NCBI GenBank assembly: GCA_020152595.1 | Contig: JAIGNY010002073.1 | Coordinates: 248,001 to 312,000 of the forward strand | Source of the DNA: Chiridota heheva | Taxonomy: Eukaryota; Echinodermata; Holothuroidea; Apodida; Chiridotidae | Reading direction: 5' to 3' | Length of the DNA stretch: 64,000 nucleotides | Shown here: piece by piece, positions 21,346 to 33,700 of the stretch | Layout: every line of letters starts with the position of its first letter | Numbering within the stretch: the stretch's first letter is position 1 | The notes under the pieces: generated by a model | The model's database searches: none | What the model was told of the DNA's origin: nothing | Seen by the model: only the letters and a program-made list of their open reading frames with translations | Position numbers and translations under genes: made by a program

Positions 21346-22660
21346 CATTGATTGATGTGGTACTACAATTTGTATGTTAACCCAATATATACACTTCTGT
21401 AAGTATAGGCCTACATCATCACTTATAAAGGATGTTTCCGACAATGGAAAGGCAATGGAAGCTCTGAAAAAGGGCGGGAAAAGATAAGATAGTATGCTTT
21501 TGCCTATAGAGACCCATGATTGGGTAAAAAGTGTGTGTGTGGGAGGGGGGGGAAGGGGTCATGCCCTACTCAACCGCCTCTGAAGAGGATAATTTATTTT
21601 CAAATGGCAAGTTCTCAATGTGTCGCCCATTTGAATTGAAGTTCCATGCAAGCATGACATGTTTAAGGTTAGAACTGTATGCTAAAATTATAAAAAAAAA
21701 AGTATGTGGCATCGCAGTTAGGAGGGCGAAATCCCCTCCCGCAAACTGCATTGATCTCAATGGCGATGCTAGATGTTCATATCAAAGGGAAAAATTGGTA
21801 CAAGTTTCAGTATCCAACCCATAATGGCAATCTTGGGTGAATATATACAATAACAGAATAATGCATCTTTAATTCATAGAAATAGAACTGGGAGCATGAT
21901 GGCTGTTAGCTGTACATTGAAAGAAGAAGATATTTTAGTCAAAGCAAGCATGCAAGAAGAATGTACTTTATCAGAAAGACACCACTTAAATTGATTACCC
22001 ATGAAGCAGGTGGTAACCACCATGTCATTATTACTAAATTACATGTTCAGCTGAAGGATGTACATAATGCCTACTGTTCTGTCTTAGTTAATAATTCTGC
22101 TGGACGGGGACGCACTTATATTTCAGAAAATAAAAGCAGACTCATTACAGACGCTTTAAAGGAAAGGGAACTCAATCCCTACGGGATTTGTACGAAGAAG
22201 AAACTATTTAAAGCACAAATAAATGCGCATCCTGCGACGATTTTCCAACTGAAACTCAACGTGATTGAGATTATTTTAACTAAACAAACCGAATAACAAA
22301 AGGAGGATTAAATGCGTCCGTCGCAGACGTTTTAAAAAGGCAAATAGATTATTATGAAAGAGATCTAATTCATCCGTGTTCTTGTTTTTCTCGTATCTTT
22401 CAACTTTCAAAAGGGTTAAGATAAATATATTTCAATGGGTGTGTGTCTTCTTATAAGATTCAGTGAAGGTTTTTGCAAAGTGTTTTCATAAGTAAAAGTT
22501 TTGACCAAAACAGTCATCATAAAGAGAAAATATTTTACTAACTCAAAAAGTCTGAGTTGAGCAGAGAAAATCCACACATATTACAAAATGTAAACATGAT
22601 ATGACAAAAATGAAAAATAATTTCATTGTACCACAAAATAACATACAAGATGACAATCCA
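21346..22660. other. Gene-free stretch with one unassigned ORF
   Basis: The only notable item is an ATG-initiated open frame of 111 codons at 21,961-22,296 (+). It includes EAGGNHHVIITKLHVQLKD and NNSAGRGRTYISENKSRL, a plausible protein composition but no recognised family, intron signal or neighbouring domain. I regard it as possible but unproven. The rest is AT-rich with no recognised element. Confidence 0.3.
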
Positions 22661-22664
22661 CGAA

Positions 22665-23225
22665 ATTGATGTAACATTTTATACCAAATGACCTTTAACC
22701 TTTAAATGACCTGTCCTATTTTCTGTGGGACATAACCCTACATCACCTTCCATTATCCCACCAAGTACCAATTCAATATCACTTACGGTTTTCCCAGGAG
22801 GCACAACACAAAATTGACCATTTTCAATCAACTATTTGACCTTCCAAGTTGCATGGCCCAACTTGTGTTGGACATAAGTTCACATCACACTTCACTCTCC
22901 CACTATGTTTCAACTTGATAGCTTGTGCGGTTTTCTCTGTATACGCGACACAAAATGTGGTATTTTTATTCAATTATATCACATCACCCTACACCCACCC
23001 ACCAAGTTTCAATTTGATAGCTTGTACGGATTTCTCTATACATGCGACACAAATCTTTGTTTCTTTTTTTTTTAGATCAGTTCTTTGACCATTAACCCAA
23101 TTTGTGCAGAACATATTGTTCACATTACCTTACACCCTCCCACCATTTCAAGTTGATAGCTTGTAGGCTTTTCTCTGTACACACGACACAATATTTGGTA
23201 CACCCACCCATCCACCCACACACAA
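22665..23225. repeat. ~150-bp satellite, small array
   Basis: About four diverged units. Each unit contains, in order, TTTGACCTT, a CCCAACTTGTG-like word, ACATAAGTTCACATCAC, ACACCCTCCCACC, AAGTTTCAACTTGATAGCTTG, GTTTTCTCTGTACACGCGAC and CACAAAATTTGGTATTTTT. The same unit forms a larger array at 61.6-62.96 kb. The array ends in a CACCCACCCATCCACCCACA tract. Confidence 0.85.
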
Positions 23226-25547
23226 AAGTGAACACAGTATTTTATCACCATATAATCTATAAGGATGAATAATATCGTCCTCTCCATGTATCACCTAAAT
23301 TCTTTTTAACGCTGTAACTCCTTGACCTATTTGTTTCAAATATGCGATAACAGGAGATTCCTAATTGTAACTTGGTTATCACCCCAAAACGAAGTGTAAC
23401 TTTCTAACTTGTATAAAAAGGCGAGTTCCCACCGTCCCTTCACACTAAACCAAAGTAACTCTGTGGCAGGAAAAGCCTGGGGAATGAGGGACTGGAGCAA
23501 ATGTAACATATCCCTGCTAACTTCCTTCCCGATATTTAGACCAGGATTTTTTATTTCTCTGCAATCATGTGAAATGCCCATAAACCTTTTATAAAGTGCC
23601 GAAACACCTACTTACAAAAAATATTTCAAGAATGCTTACAAAACTTTAACCTATGAAAAAACTCTTTTATTAAACACATACTGCAAAACAAAATGGCAGA
23701 GTTCTAAGAAGCCATCAATTACATCAACCCCATTCCTGCATCCTTGACAGTCTTATATACACAAAATGGCACCAAAACCTCCAGACTTGGCCCTAGGGAG
23801 TTAAGCTAATTAAGACTAAACACCTTTAAAGGGGCATAACAGCATAATTGGTAGATGATCTTTCCCCCTCCCTACTTTCTAAAAATTACCTACAAAATTG
23901 AAGTATTAATATTCAGTAAGAAGAGGAGTTGGGGTGGAAGGGGGTTGGGGGGGTTGTCTATGATGTGATTCCCCATGCTTGAAAGGACATTTCAGAATAT
24001 CATATTTTACTTAATTGGCTGGGGCATATACTCCTTTATATACATATGCATAAGTTAGTCCATGGTCTTTTCCTCCCCATGTTTTTTTGTTTTTATTTTT
24101 TTGTTTTTTTTTCTCTACAAAAAACAATAGCAACACTGTTTGGTAGGAGGGGGTAGTTCTCAGGTCAGATCTCTTCTTTTGCATGTTTGAAAGGACATTT
24201 TAAAAATATGCTAGGTGTCTCCTCTTCTCTTTTCTTGAAATTTGTCTTTTGTTATGGTTTTAGTAATTAAATGTTTATATAATCTTTTAACAAACCTCCA
24301 CTTTTTATATCAAGTAGGCAACCACCTGGGCCAGGTCATAAATCACCCAATAGAATTGAGTTTTGGAATGTTAACTTCAAAGTGTCAATGAAATATGATA
24401 TCTTTCAATATGTGCCCTTGAACAATGGGTACTGGGGTCACAATTTAAACTGGGATTTGTTTTAAAATGTTTTTTTTATTTTTATGTTCTGCAAAGTTTA
24501 CAGAAAGTTGTTTTCAGACTGTGTCTGTGAGGCAAAGTTTGCAGGAATGCTAGTGGATTGAGAAAGTTGACAATCAAACTTATTTCCATTCAACCTTCCT
24601 CTGGTACTAATTACCAGTTCATCTTTTTAGCCCTAGTACTCCATAATGTTCATTTTTTTATCAACAAATCTAGGTACCTAATGGAACAAAAGGGGAGAGA
24701 GATGTTTTCACAAGGACTTGTCTATTTTAACAGGTTTACGGTGTTTTATTTACAGGAGGAATTTTGAAAAGTTTGCACCATTAAATGTGGGGAATTTCTA
24801 AATTGATATTATTGATATTAATCATTATTTTTGAAGGATTTCACACTTGATTTAAAAGGTCTTTCGGACTATATTCGGAATAAAATCGGCAAAAGTGAGT
24901 AAGTTTTATTGTTTTCAGTCACTTTGTATGGTTTACTTTTTCTTTTCATTTTGTTCCTGTAAAAATTCAGCACAGTTATGTAAGGCTAAAAACGAACCAA
25001 AGATTACCATTTCGGACTTTAAATGAAACATTTAACAGTTCAACGGTCATCAGTCCTTGAAAAATTAACAAACACGTAATATAAGAAATAATATGCACAA
25101 AAATAAATAATGAAAAACATTATTTGATCATGAATTTTTTTATTCTACAAATAGTCCCGCTGTGAAAGATACGAAAGAAAAAGACTTGAAAGATATTTTA
25201 AACTTGTTTTTAATTTTTTTTTTTTTTTTTAATTTTTTTAATTTTATTTTTTTATGAAGCATTACTGCAAAATCAAAGCATTAGCATTGTACTATACGAT
25301 ATGTCGAAGCATATATGAATTATTTGTTTTTTAATTTAAACTTGATATTTAACGCCAACTATTGATGTTATTGCAACTCATTCCCGACGGTTACAAGCTG
25401 GGACACAAATCCGACAGGAGACACATTTGGGGACTTGTTTCCAACTTATTATTTTTTCCAGTTGTAAAAACGAACTTATTTTGGCCCGACTCAATAGTCA
25501 ACTGAGACGAAACAGTACTGTATGGATTTGTTAAAGCACTAATGCAT
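23226..25547. other. Gene-free stretch
   Basis: AT-rich DNA with long T and A/T runs (24,090-24,115 and 25,210-25,255). I see no gene, LINE motif or terminal repeat here. Confidence 0.45.
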
Positions 25548-25739
25548 TTGTTAATTGTGTGACTCACCCCTACACCCCCGGACAAGGTGAGTCATTGCAC
25601 CAAAGTGGTTGGTCAAAACATGTACACTGACTTAAGTGACTTGATATTTCTAGTGCAAATGACTTACCCAAAATCACTCACCTCTGTACAAAGTCAATGG
25701 GTCTGAAGTAAATTGACTCACCCCTGAGTCACTCTGGTG
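25548..25739. repeat. TGAGTCA-rich repeat, copy 2
   Basis: Shares GTGACTCACCCCTACACC with the repeat at 21,165 and carries four exact TGACTCA/TGAGTCA heptamers (25,560, 25,588, 25,714, 25,725). It lies directly against the left end of the complete foldback element at 25,740, as copy 1 lies against the antisense foldback copy. Confidence 0.6.
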
Positions 25740-26206
25740 CACAGGTGTTCCTAGCGTTATGGCAACATATATATATATAAAGAAATGTAGGACTCTTTCT
25801 AACGCGACTTTCAAATCAAATATGAAAATACCTTTCTTTTGACCACTCGCGAATCCTAATTACACTTTTTACTCTACTCACATTTGCTGGAGACTCACTA
25901 TAAGCCACGGTATTTGTTAGTTTTTTTTCCGATTAGATGTACAAACGATAAATTTTCTACCAAATTACCGTCAAGACAGTCTATCCGCCCAACAATTTGC
26001 TGCAAACTAAAGAAACGTTGCGATGACGTCAGTGAAGTGCTGCTTCTTCATGACGTCATCGCAACGGCGAGTGGTCAAAAAATGGAATTTCATATAGGGC
26101 CTAGGCCTACCGTTCGAAAGTCACGGTAGGAAGGTGACTTGCATTGTTATATATATATATAATGAGTATGTAGGTTGCCATAACGCTAGGAGTAGGAACA
26201 CCTGTG
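25740..26206 (+). mobile_element. Foldback/MITE-like element, complete copy 3
   Basis: A 467-bp element whose ends are inverted: CACAGGTGTTCCTAGCGTTA at the left, and TAACGCTAGGAGTAGGAACA followed by CCTGTG at the right, each followed inwards by GGCAAC/GTTGCC and a TA-repeat. The interior also folds: GTTGCGATGACGTCA and TGACGTCATCGCAAC flank a ~20-base loop at about 26,035, and the outer GACTTTC...TTTGACCACTCGC block recurs inverted on the right. No transposase is present, so it would depend on another element. A clear target-site duplication was not found. Confidence 0.75.
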
Positions 26207-27054
26207 AACGTTAGTTAGTTATACTAACGGTCAACCAAGTAACGTAGGCTACACTAACATTACGTTACACCTCAAGTTACTCAGCGTGAACAAACAACAT
26301 AGCCTAGGGCCTGCAAGTGCAACTATTATGGCATCTAAAACGTTTTACAACTAGGCCTATATGTATTACAATAAAAATCGTTTCACTTACTAAAGTAAAC
26401 ATTTGCACGTCGCGTCGAAATCTTATCTGTAATTTTTCATTTCTTGACATGTCATGCTGGCCACCACAATACGACTTCGAAGTCTAACATTCTGATGTTA
26501 ATTCAGTAGCCTACAGTCAGCAGACAGTAGATGCTTATGGTACAGGAAGTGTGACGTCATATTTCCACACTGCCACGCGAAAGATATGCGCAAAATGCAA
26601 ACAGTACATTTCTCTTCATTTTTGTTCTGATACTATCAGCATCAGGACCATATACAACTAATTATACTTGTGAAAACGATATCTCCTAAACAGTATGTTA
26701 ATGTCATGTCATATTTGGCACATAAACGCACCATGGTCTCTATTGTTTTTAGTCTCGATATTGTTTATACAGGGGCGTAACTTAAGGAGGAGGGGTGTTA
26801 CACCTCTAGAAAATTTAAGCGAGCAATTCCAATTTAAACTATTTCGTCAGGCCCAGTATTAAAACAAAATTGTAGGGAAATGAACATAGTTAAAACTTTA
26901 TGTTTATGTTTTTTCGCAAGAAAAAATAAAACTTTTGCAAATGTTCTAGATAATATCAAAGTGTTTTGTTACCTTCATGTCCGTTCGACACGCCCCCTCC
27001 CTTTCCTTTCTTTGCCACCACCACCACCCTCCCTTCTATTGCGACTGGATACCG
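26207..27054. other. Gene-free stretch
   Basis: AT-rich DNA without a recognised gene or element. Several GTTAACGTTA-like words lie near 26,205-26,270. Confidence 0.4.
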
Positions 27055-27565
27055 ATCTTAGTCGGGCAGAAATGTATAATGTTGGCTGCACTTGTATCCT
27101 GGCCCGGCATCAGAGTATATCTCAGTAATGCCCATATCCGAATCACATCCTCCCGACCGCCGACTCGGCACATGATGCTGACAACATCATACTTGGGCAC
27201 TAAGTCGGGCAAAGATATAAAATGTCGGATGTACGGAGATACATCTCAATCATGGCACAATCGTTATATCAGAATCATCTCGTCTAAGAATGATTCGGGA
27301 AGACATGATTCTGATATCTAGACTCTAGATATCATAATCATTTCCTCCTGACTCGGCATCACGATGTTGACAACATCATTCTTGGACACTACATCGGGCA
27401 GAGATGTAGAATGTCCAGATGTATTGTTTAAATCGGAGATGCATCTCAATCATGCCCGAATCATTTGATCAGAATCATGTCCTTCCGACTCGGCATCATG
27501 CTGACAACATCATACTTGGACACTTAGTTGGGCAGAAATACAAAATGCTGGATGCTGGAATTTAA
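27055..27565. repeat. ~140-bp degenerate tandem repeat
   Basis: Units start with a GTCGGGCAGAAATGTATAATG-like word (near 27,060, 27,201, 27,393 and 27,527) and contain CATCTCAATCATGCCCGAATC and GACTCGGCATCATGCTGACA. Spacing is 134-190 bp. The units contain complementary words such as ATGATTCTGATATC, so they may fold. The overlapping open frames are by-products. Confidence 0.75.
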
Positions 27566-27979
27566 AATAGCCTTTAACCATGCACCAACCTCATATATGT
27601 ATCTTAATTTGTTTTCCTTTAAGTTTAAGCCTATACTCATCATTGATATATGAATACTGAGAGAAAGTTAATGGTTGTTTCGTTAAATTCCCTATTAAAT
27701 AGTGTGTCCGTATAGGACAGAGTAAAAATGGAAAGAATAGAGATCACAATAACTTCGTTTTCGACAGAAGACCACAGCAGAATTCTCTGTGTCATGTATT
27801 TCATATGTTAAAATACAGTATCTGCCCAAGTTATGCGCACTTAGATTAATGTATACCAGTATACGTACCGAAATGGCACCTACAATCAGACAGTAGCGCG
27901 CAAATTGCTTTATTTGCCATTAAACGTTGCTGCTAATCAAAAAATTTCCTGCAATTTTTAGGAATTGTTGCCAAAGTTT

Positions 27980-28575
27980 ACCAAAATATTCACAGTTATT
28001 ACCAAATTTCTCTTCATTTTACCAACTTTAATTTAAAAATTTCCCAATTTGACCTTCCAGCCGGGAAGAAAACAAACAACCGAGGAGAAGTTCTCTCAGG
28101 TACCGTATAATTTCTTTGATAGGCCTATTTGGGAAATTTCTTTTATTTTCGCATTTTTTTTTTTTTTCTTCAAATTTTCTTCAATTTTCTGAAAATTGTA
28201 ATAGTTTTTTCTTCAGTTTTACCAATTCTATGTTAAAAAATTCAGTTTGACCCGAGTCCCAACTGAATAGAAAGGATACAACCGAGATGAAATCCTCCTG
28301 CATTTCAGTCGAGAAATTTCCTTCATTTTCTGGAAATTTTCTTCTTTTTCGGGAAATTTTCCTTGACTTTTGCAAAAAAATTGTTTAATTTGTATTAAAA
28401 TATTTTCATTTTCTGGAATATTCTGTCAATTTTGGAAAGTTTTCTTCATTTTAGGAAATTTGTATTAAGTTCTAAATTTTTCAAATTTTTTACACTGTTT
28501 TTCCTTCAGTTTTATCAATTCTTCTCAATTTGATATGTTAATAATTTCTCAATTTTTCTCCTAAACGGGGTGAAA
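27980..28575. repeat. AT-rich degenerate repeat region
   Basis: Recurring TTCATTTTCTGGAAATTTTC and TTCAGTTTTACCAATTCT words with loosely repeated blocks of about 190-320 bp (27,990, 28,190, 28,500). No coding signal. Confidence 0.55.
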
Positions 28576-28779
28576 TCCTTCAACAGCTCAGGGAGTTTTA
28601 TTTTTTTCGTCGGTGAATTTATATTTTACAGCCCCGCAGTCAAAATGGTCTAATAAACTCGCCTCAACTACCTCAAGATGTGTAAAAAGAAGAACTTTGA
28701 CTTCTACATAGGAGCCCGTGTGTCCAAGATACCTCCAGAGCCCGCCTTGGCTCTCGGTGGTATTGATATACCCGCCCAC

Positions 28780-30300
28780 ATTCATTTTATAGTGAAGAGC
28801 TCTTGCGCCATTTTTGGCCGTCAAAAACTGGAAATCTTGTTAAGCCCTATCAGAGCATGAACCAAAAATTGTGGCCAAATTTTTAGGGAAAATTTTCCCT
28901 CTGCCTCTTTAGAAATGGTAACCCAAATGTTTATCTGAGTAGATTTTAACATTACAATTATAATTTTTCTTCTTTTCATTAATTATATTTCGGATTTTGT
29001 GTTGATTTTAAGCCACTTTTAGGGCAAAAAAAATCATTAGACCAAAACTTCTCCCTTGAGCCACACAAATTTGACCGTCTGCCTGTTTAGAAATGGCAAC
29101 CATTCAACTTATCAGATTTTAACATTAAAACTTAAAATTGTCTTCTTTTTATCAATTACATTTTGGGCTATGTCTGTTTGTGAAGATTTTGGGGCATAAC
29201 AAACAATTAATTTTCAGACTGTGGCTTCACATATGAACCCCGGCCCCGCACAAATTTGCCCCAGAACCTCACAATTGTGGAACTAAGCGTTGATTTTAGC
29301 CATTTTGGCTGTTTGGAGCATCAAAAACAAGAAATCTTATGACCATGAACAGATGAACCCCACATTTTGCCCGAATTTAGTTCAATTTCAGTGTCAAACT
29401 TATTCTACTGTCCAGAGTAGATTTTAATATTCGAATTTGAAATTGTGATTTTTAAATCATTTTACGGGCATCTAAAACAAACAATCTTCAAAGCTTGCGA
29501 ACCCCATGCTCCCAAGGCTTCGCAAGTGAGTCCCACAATTTTTCCAGAATGTTCTCTCTTTTCAGGGGAAATTTCTCCTCTGCCTGTTTAGAAATGGTAA
29601 TTTTTATCCGAGTAGATATTAAGAATCTAAAATTGTCTTCTTTTCATCACTTACATTTTGGAAATTTGTCGTGATTTTAAACCATTATGGGGCATGATCA
29701 AAATCAAGAAATCTTCAGAGCTACACCTGGGCTTCGCCCTAGACTCAAGCTAATTCCAAGGTTTTTTTCCATGAACCCCACAATTTGGCCCAAACTTTCT
29801 CAATTTGGAGGGAAAATTTCCCCTCTACCTGTTTCGAAGTTAATGGTAACCAGGTAACCCAAATACTTGTCAGCTTGTCTGCAGCATTAAACATTAGAAT
29901 TTGAATTTGTCTTCTTTTCATCACTTACAGGTTGGAACTTTGTGTTGATTTTAAACCATTGTGCACGGGCATAAAACTCAAGAAATCTTCACAGGTTCCG
30001 TCAGGAATTCGTCTCTAGACCCAAGCTTTGAGGACTTCGCCCATAAACCCAACAATTTCGCTAGAATTTTCTCAATTTGCTGGGACAATTTCTCCTCTGC
30101 CTGTTCAAAAATGGTAACCCAAATGATTATTTGAGTAAATTTTAAAATTATAACTTAAAATTGTTATCGTTTCATCAATTATATTATCGAATTTTGTGTT
30201 GATTTTCAGCCATTTTGGAGCATCAAAAACTAGAAATCTTTGAGCTTCCGGGAGCTTCACCCCCTGGACCCCAACAAAACCTTCGCCCTATAAATCTCGC
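28780..30300. repeat. Degenerate tandem array, ~180-290 bp units
   Basis: At least six units share CCTCTGCCTGTTTAGAAATG, then GTAACCCAAATG, GAGTAGATTTTAACATTA, AAATTGTCTTCTTTTCATCA, TTTTGTGTTGATTTTAAGCC and CATCAAAAACAAGAAATCTT. The first word occurs near 28,901, 29,079, 29,581, 29,823 and 30,094, with a degenerate unit near 29,390. Unit length varies through indels. I see no gene in the array. Confidence 0.8.
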
Positions 30301-32089
30301 CATCGGCACGTAATAAGCGGGCACACGGTGTTTGTTACGCAGTGCCACGGGTTTGGCACTTCAATATTGTTCCTAATTAAGTCAAAATATCTTGTCATTG
30401 GTGGGGGAGGGGGTAAGGGGGGGGGTGGGGATGTATGTGTATTGTATATTGTGTGATTGTATAGACACGTGTATATCGTTTTTAAAAGGTCGGGAAATGC
30501 AAATTTTCGTCAAGCAAATTTTTCTTATACCGCCCTGGGCTCTGAGTCAAGTTACGCCCTGCCTATACAACGGCTGCCTATACCGTCAACTTACTAATCA
30601 AATCGATGAATTTGTCATTTGTCTGCCATCTAAACGGTGCATGCCGATTTAAATATGTGGCCAGCCTTTTACTCAAATGAGCATTGTTTTTGGGGTGGGG
30701 CGGCGCCAACATACCGTTCCCCAGTGAAAAATGACTCACCACGCCAATGCTTGTACCCTAATTACAAATTTGTAGGAAGATCCATGTGCATGTTTCACGG
30801 GGTTTTTCCTAACATGACAACCTATTAAAACGTGGGGTGACTTTCAAACAAACGTGGGTAGTTATACTTTGAATAGACCCAACCGAAACTAAAATTAATG
30901 TATGGTATTTTGCAAAATGTGAAGGTTGTTTTGTCACACAAACCCGAAAATTATTAATACACTTATACTTGGACTTGCCGTTATGACATCACACTATATA
31001 CGTTGAGGTCACTTTTCAACACACTCGCGCAATATTTGAAATACAATAAGTTCTCAACGGAAAATGATATCGAAATGATTTTTACACCAAATTTTGTTTC
31101 TTTATAATTCATAGTCCTCTATCATAAAGTCATTTTCGAGAATATTCCTTTATGTTTCGCTGGGCAAATTTTTTTATCAACTTTGAAATTTATAGCACTG
31201 CATAAGACTTTAATGTTAGTATAGCAAAGCATCATGGAAATATCACAAATGACGATGTCCATGCAACGAAAATTTCCTAAAATAAGGAACATTTTGGTTC
31301 GTTGTTTTAGGACCTCTTCCGGACTAATATGCAGTCTTATACGTTATGAAATATATCAATGATACGCATATACCATCGAATAACTTTAGTTGGCTAAAAA
31401 ATACTTTAAAATCCTTCAGAATATGTTAAAGAGGTAGAACTTCGGGGTGTCGTCCATTACCCCCTTCTAAAATACCTTCAAGTCTCCCTTAAGACCCCAT
31501 GACAAGTATCTCACATTTCTATATTTACAAGAAAGGTAACAAACTGTTATGAGCACACACTTATACTTGAACATTGCTTCTAACTTGTGATTAACAATTA
31601 TAAAAAATACAGTGGTTACATATGATTATGATTTCCAATTTCTATCATTTTCTTTCATGAAACCTTCATGAAAATAGCCGAAATTAACTTTATATAAGCT
31701 TTTCGATTTAATTTTAAAACACTTCCGGCAGAGCTACCGAAGGTGAGAATCCCCCCTCCCTTTGCCCTTCAGTGCCCACTTCACAAGGATACATTTTCCA
31801 ACAGACTGGTATCTTCAAGTTCAAATCTGCGTATAATTATCCCCTCGCCCGCCCCGCCCGGAAGTTGTGAAATACAATTTCAAAACAATATGATAAAGGC
31901 CTAAAATCTATATTCAAAACGGCGAAAGATAAAGAACAAATTTGGGTCATCATGGGGAAAAATCAAAGTCATGAAAATTTAGGATCATAAAATCGGAAAA
32001 TTCAAATACACAATTCGGAACAATCATAGAAACTTGAAAACAAATGCAACTTAACCTGCCAACAACAAGGACCTGCGCTTCACTGATTA
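30301..32089. other. Gene-free stretch with a G-quadruplex motif
   Basis: No gene or transposon motif recognised. The plus strand at about 30,400-30,431 has successive runs of five, five, eight and four G separated by one to three bases, a textbook G-quadruplex pattern. The rest is AT-rich. Confidence 0.45.
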
Positions 32090-32360
32090 TATTCAAGTTG
32101 AAGAACACAGGTTGTAGGGTGCTAGTTGTTGGTCTGTTGCCGTGTAGGTGTAGTTCCTTCGTGATCTGGTGATAGATAAGATGTTGTTGATCAATAGTTG
32201 GTTGAGAGTATCTGTCGTCTGTTTGATTTCGGTTTTGTAAAATTCTGGCATAAGTTTCAATTTCGGGTCAATTGGTTCATGAGAGATGATTTGCATTTAA
32301 CTAGGAAAGGTGTTCGTGTTCTTGCTGGGGTGTCAATAGGGCGTTTAAGGATCTGAGTCC
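32090..32360 (+). pseudogene. LINE ORF1, esterase-like (SGNH) C-terminal part
   Basis: Sense-strand remnant reading GCRVLVVGLLPCR, then after a frameshift LVESICRLFDFGFVKFW, and MRDDLHLTRKGVRVLAG. This matches the C-terminal half of the SGNH/GDSL-hydrolase-like ORF1 found in some CR1-group LINEs: a V-V-G-x-L-P strand, an N-x-L-x-x-L-C-x-x-x-G-F block and the D-G-L-H-L-x-x-x-G catalytic block, where the aspartate and histidine are kept but the glycine between them is replaced by D. Stops interrupt it. It sits just upstream of the endonuclease and RT pieces of the same element. Confidence 0.6.
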
Positions 32361-32459
32361 TTTAAACTGTTAAACTAGTCACGGGTGGGAGGGGGAGGGG
32401 GGGGGAGTTTAGACCCACCTGTCGGCATGTTTCTGGGAATGTATGGATTGTTCTAGTGG

Positions 32460-32632
32460 TAGATTTAAGGTTATGTTTTCAAATGTTGTAGCATTTTGAA
32501 TAAGCGTGATGAGCTTCTGGCTGAAGTTTGAATTAGTAGACCTGATATAATTGGTATTACTGAGGGTTGGATTTATAGTGAAATTAGTGATTCGGAGGTA
32601 CATATTTCCAGGTTACTCAGTTTTCAGGCAAG
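32460..32632 (+). pseudogene. LINE APE endonuclease N-terminal piece
   Basis: Reads NKRDELLAEV, a stop, then ISRPDIIGITEGWIYSEISD and SEVHIS. This is the start of an APE-type endonuclease (the family's N-K-x-D-E-L...P-D-I-I-x-I-T-E-x-W block, with the catalytic-site glutamate in the TEGW motif). The piece then runs within a few bases into the middle of the RT domain, so the rest of the endonuclease and the N-terminal half of the RT are deleted. Confidence 0.75.
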
Positions 32633-32639
32633 GCATATA

Positions 32640-33690
32640 GCTGACAGGTCACAAAGAGTTGTTGTTAATGGTGAATTATCTCCATGAAAAAGGTTACAAG
32701 TGGTGTTCCTCAGGGTTCTGTATTGGGTCCGCTTCTTTTCTTAATTTTCATTAATGATATTGATGTTTCCCTTGACTCTAGGATTTGTAAATTTGCTGAT
32801 GACACTAAGCTGTACAGGATTGTTGATGATGCTAGGGATTCTTCACTTTTGCAAACTGATCTGGATAAGTGTTAGTTTCTTGATCCCAAACATGGCAGAT
32901 GTCATTCAATGTTGATAAATGCAAAGTTATTCATTTTGGTCAGAGCAATTTGGCTTTTGATTACTGCATGAATGGTTCAAATCTAGGTTGTGTTGATCAA
33001 GAAGGGATCTAGGTGTTGTCATTACTCATTACTAGTCATTCTAAACAGTGTGATTTAGCAGCTGCAAGGGCAAATAGGATGCTTGGTTTGATTAGAAGAA
33101 TTTTTTTGTTTTCTTGGTAGAGAGGTTGTTCTTAATTTGTATAATCAGTTAGTCAGGCCTCACCTTGAGTATGCTATTCAAGCTTGGAGTCCCTTTTATG
33201 AGAAGGATAAGTTCATTTTGGAGCAGGTTCAGCGAAGAGCCACTAGACTTATTCCCAAAGTAAGGAATCTAGGTTGCAAATTCTTTTGGTTTGACCACGA
33301 TTGAGTTGAGAAGAGTACGTGGCGATATGATTCAGGTTTTTAAATTCCTATCTGGTAGTGATGTTTTGACTTCCTGTTATTTATTGCATGTTTCAGCTAA
33401 TCCTCATGTGACACGTGGTAACAGTTTGAAGTTGACCTAAGAGTTCACACGGATAGATATTCGGCGTTTCAGCTTTTCGCAAAGAGTTGTTAATGAGTGG
33501 AATGGTTTGCCTGAGTGGGTAGTTAGCTGCAATTCTGTACACAATTTCAAAGTCAACATTGATAAGTTCTTTACTAAGTCTAGGCGTCTTTGATTTTTTT
33601 TTTTGTGTGGTGGTGGTGTTAGTTTGGGCTTTTTATGCGGTGACTTAGCCCGTAACCTTGTTATGTTATGTTATATTATGTCTGTATGTG
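32640..33690 (+). pseudogene. CR1-like LINE, RT C-terminal part and 3' end
   Basis: Starts with DRSQRVVVNGELS, then VTSGVPQGSVLGPLLFLIF and INDIDVSLDSRICKFADD with the catalytic FADD. Continuing through frameshifts come MSFNVDKCKVIHFG, YNQLVRPHLEYAIQAWSPF, EQVQRRATRLIPKVRNLG, ELRRVRGDMIQVFKFLSG and VVNEWNGLPEWVVSCNSVHN. A stop at about 33,594 ends the ORF, and the 3' UTR carries a TTATG-type tail (about 33,656-33,680). Several stops and frameshifts show it is inactive. It belongs with the ORF1 and endonuclease pieces just upstream. Confidence 0.85.
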
Positions 33691-33700
33691 TATCCCGCTA

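Noticed and set aside
21961..22296. 111-codon ORF as a firm gene
   Set aside because: No domain, splice signal or neighbour supports it; mentioned only within the gap entry.
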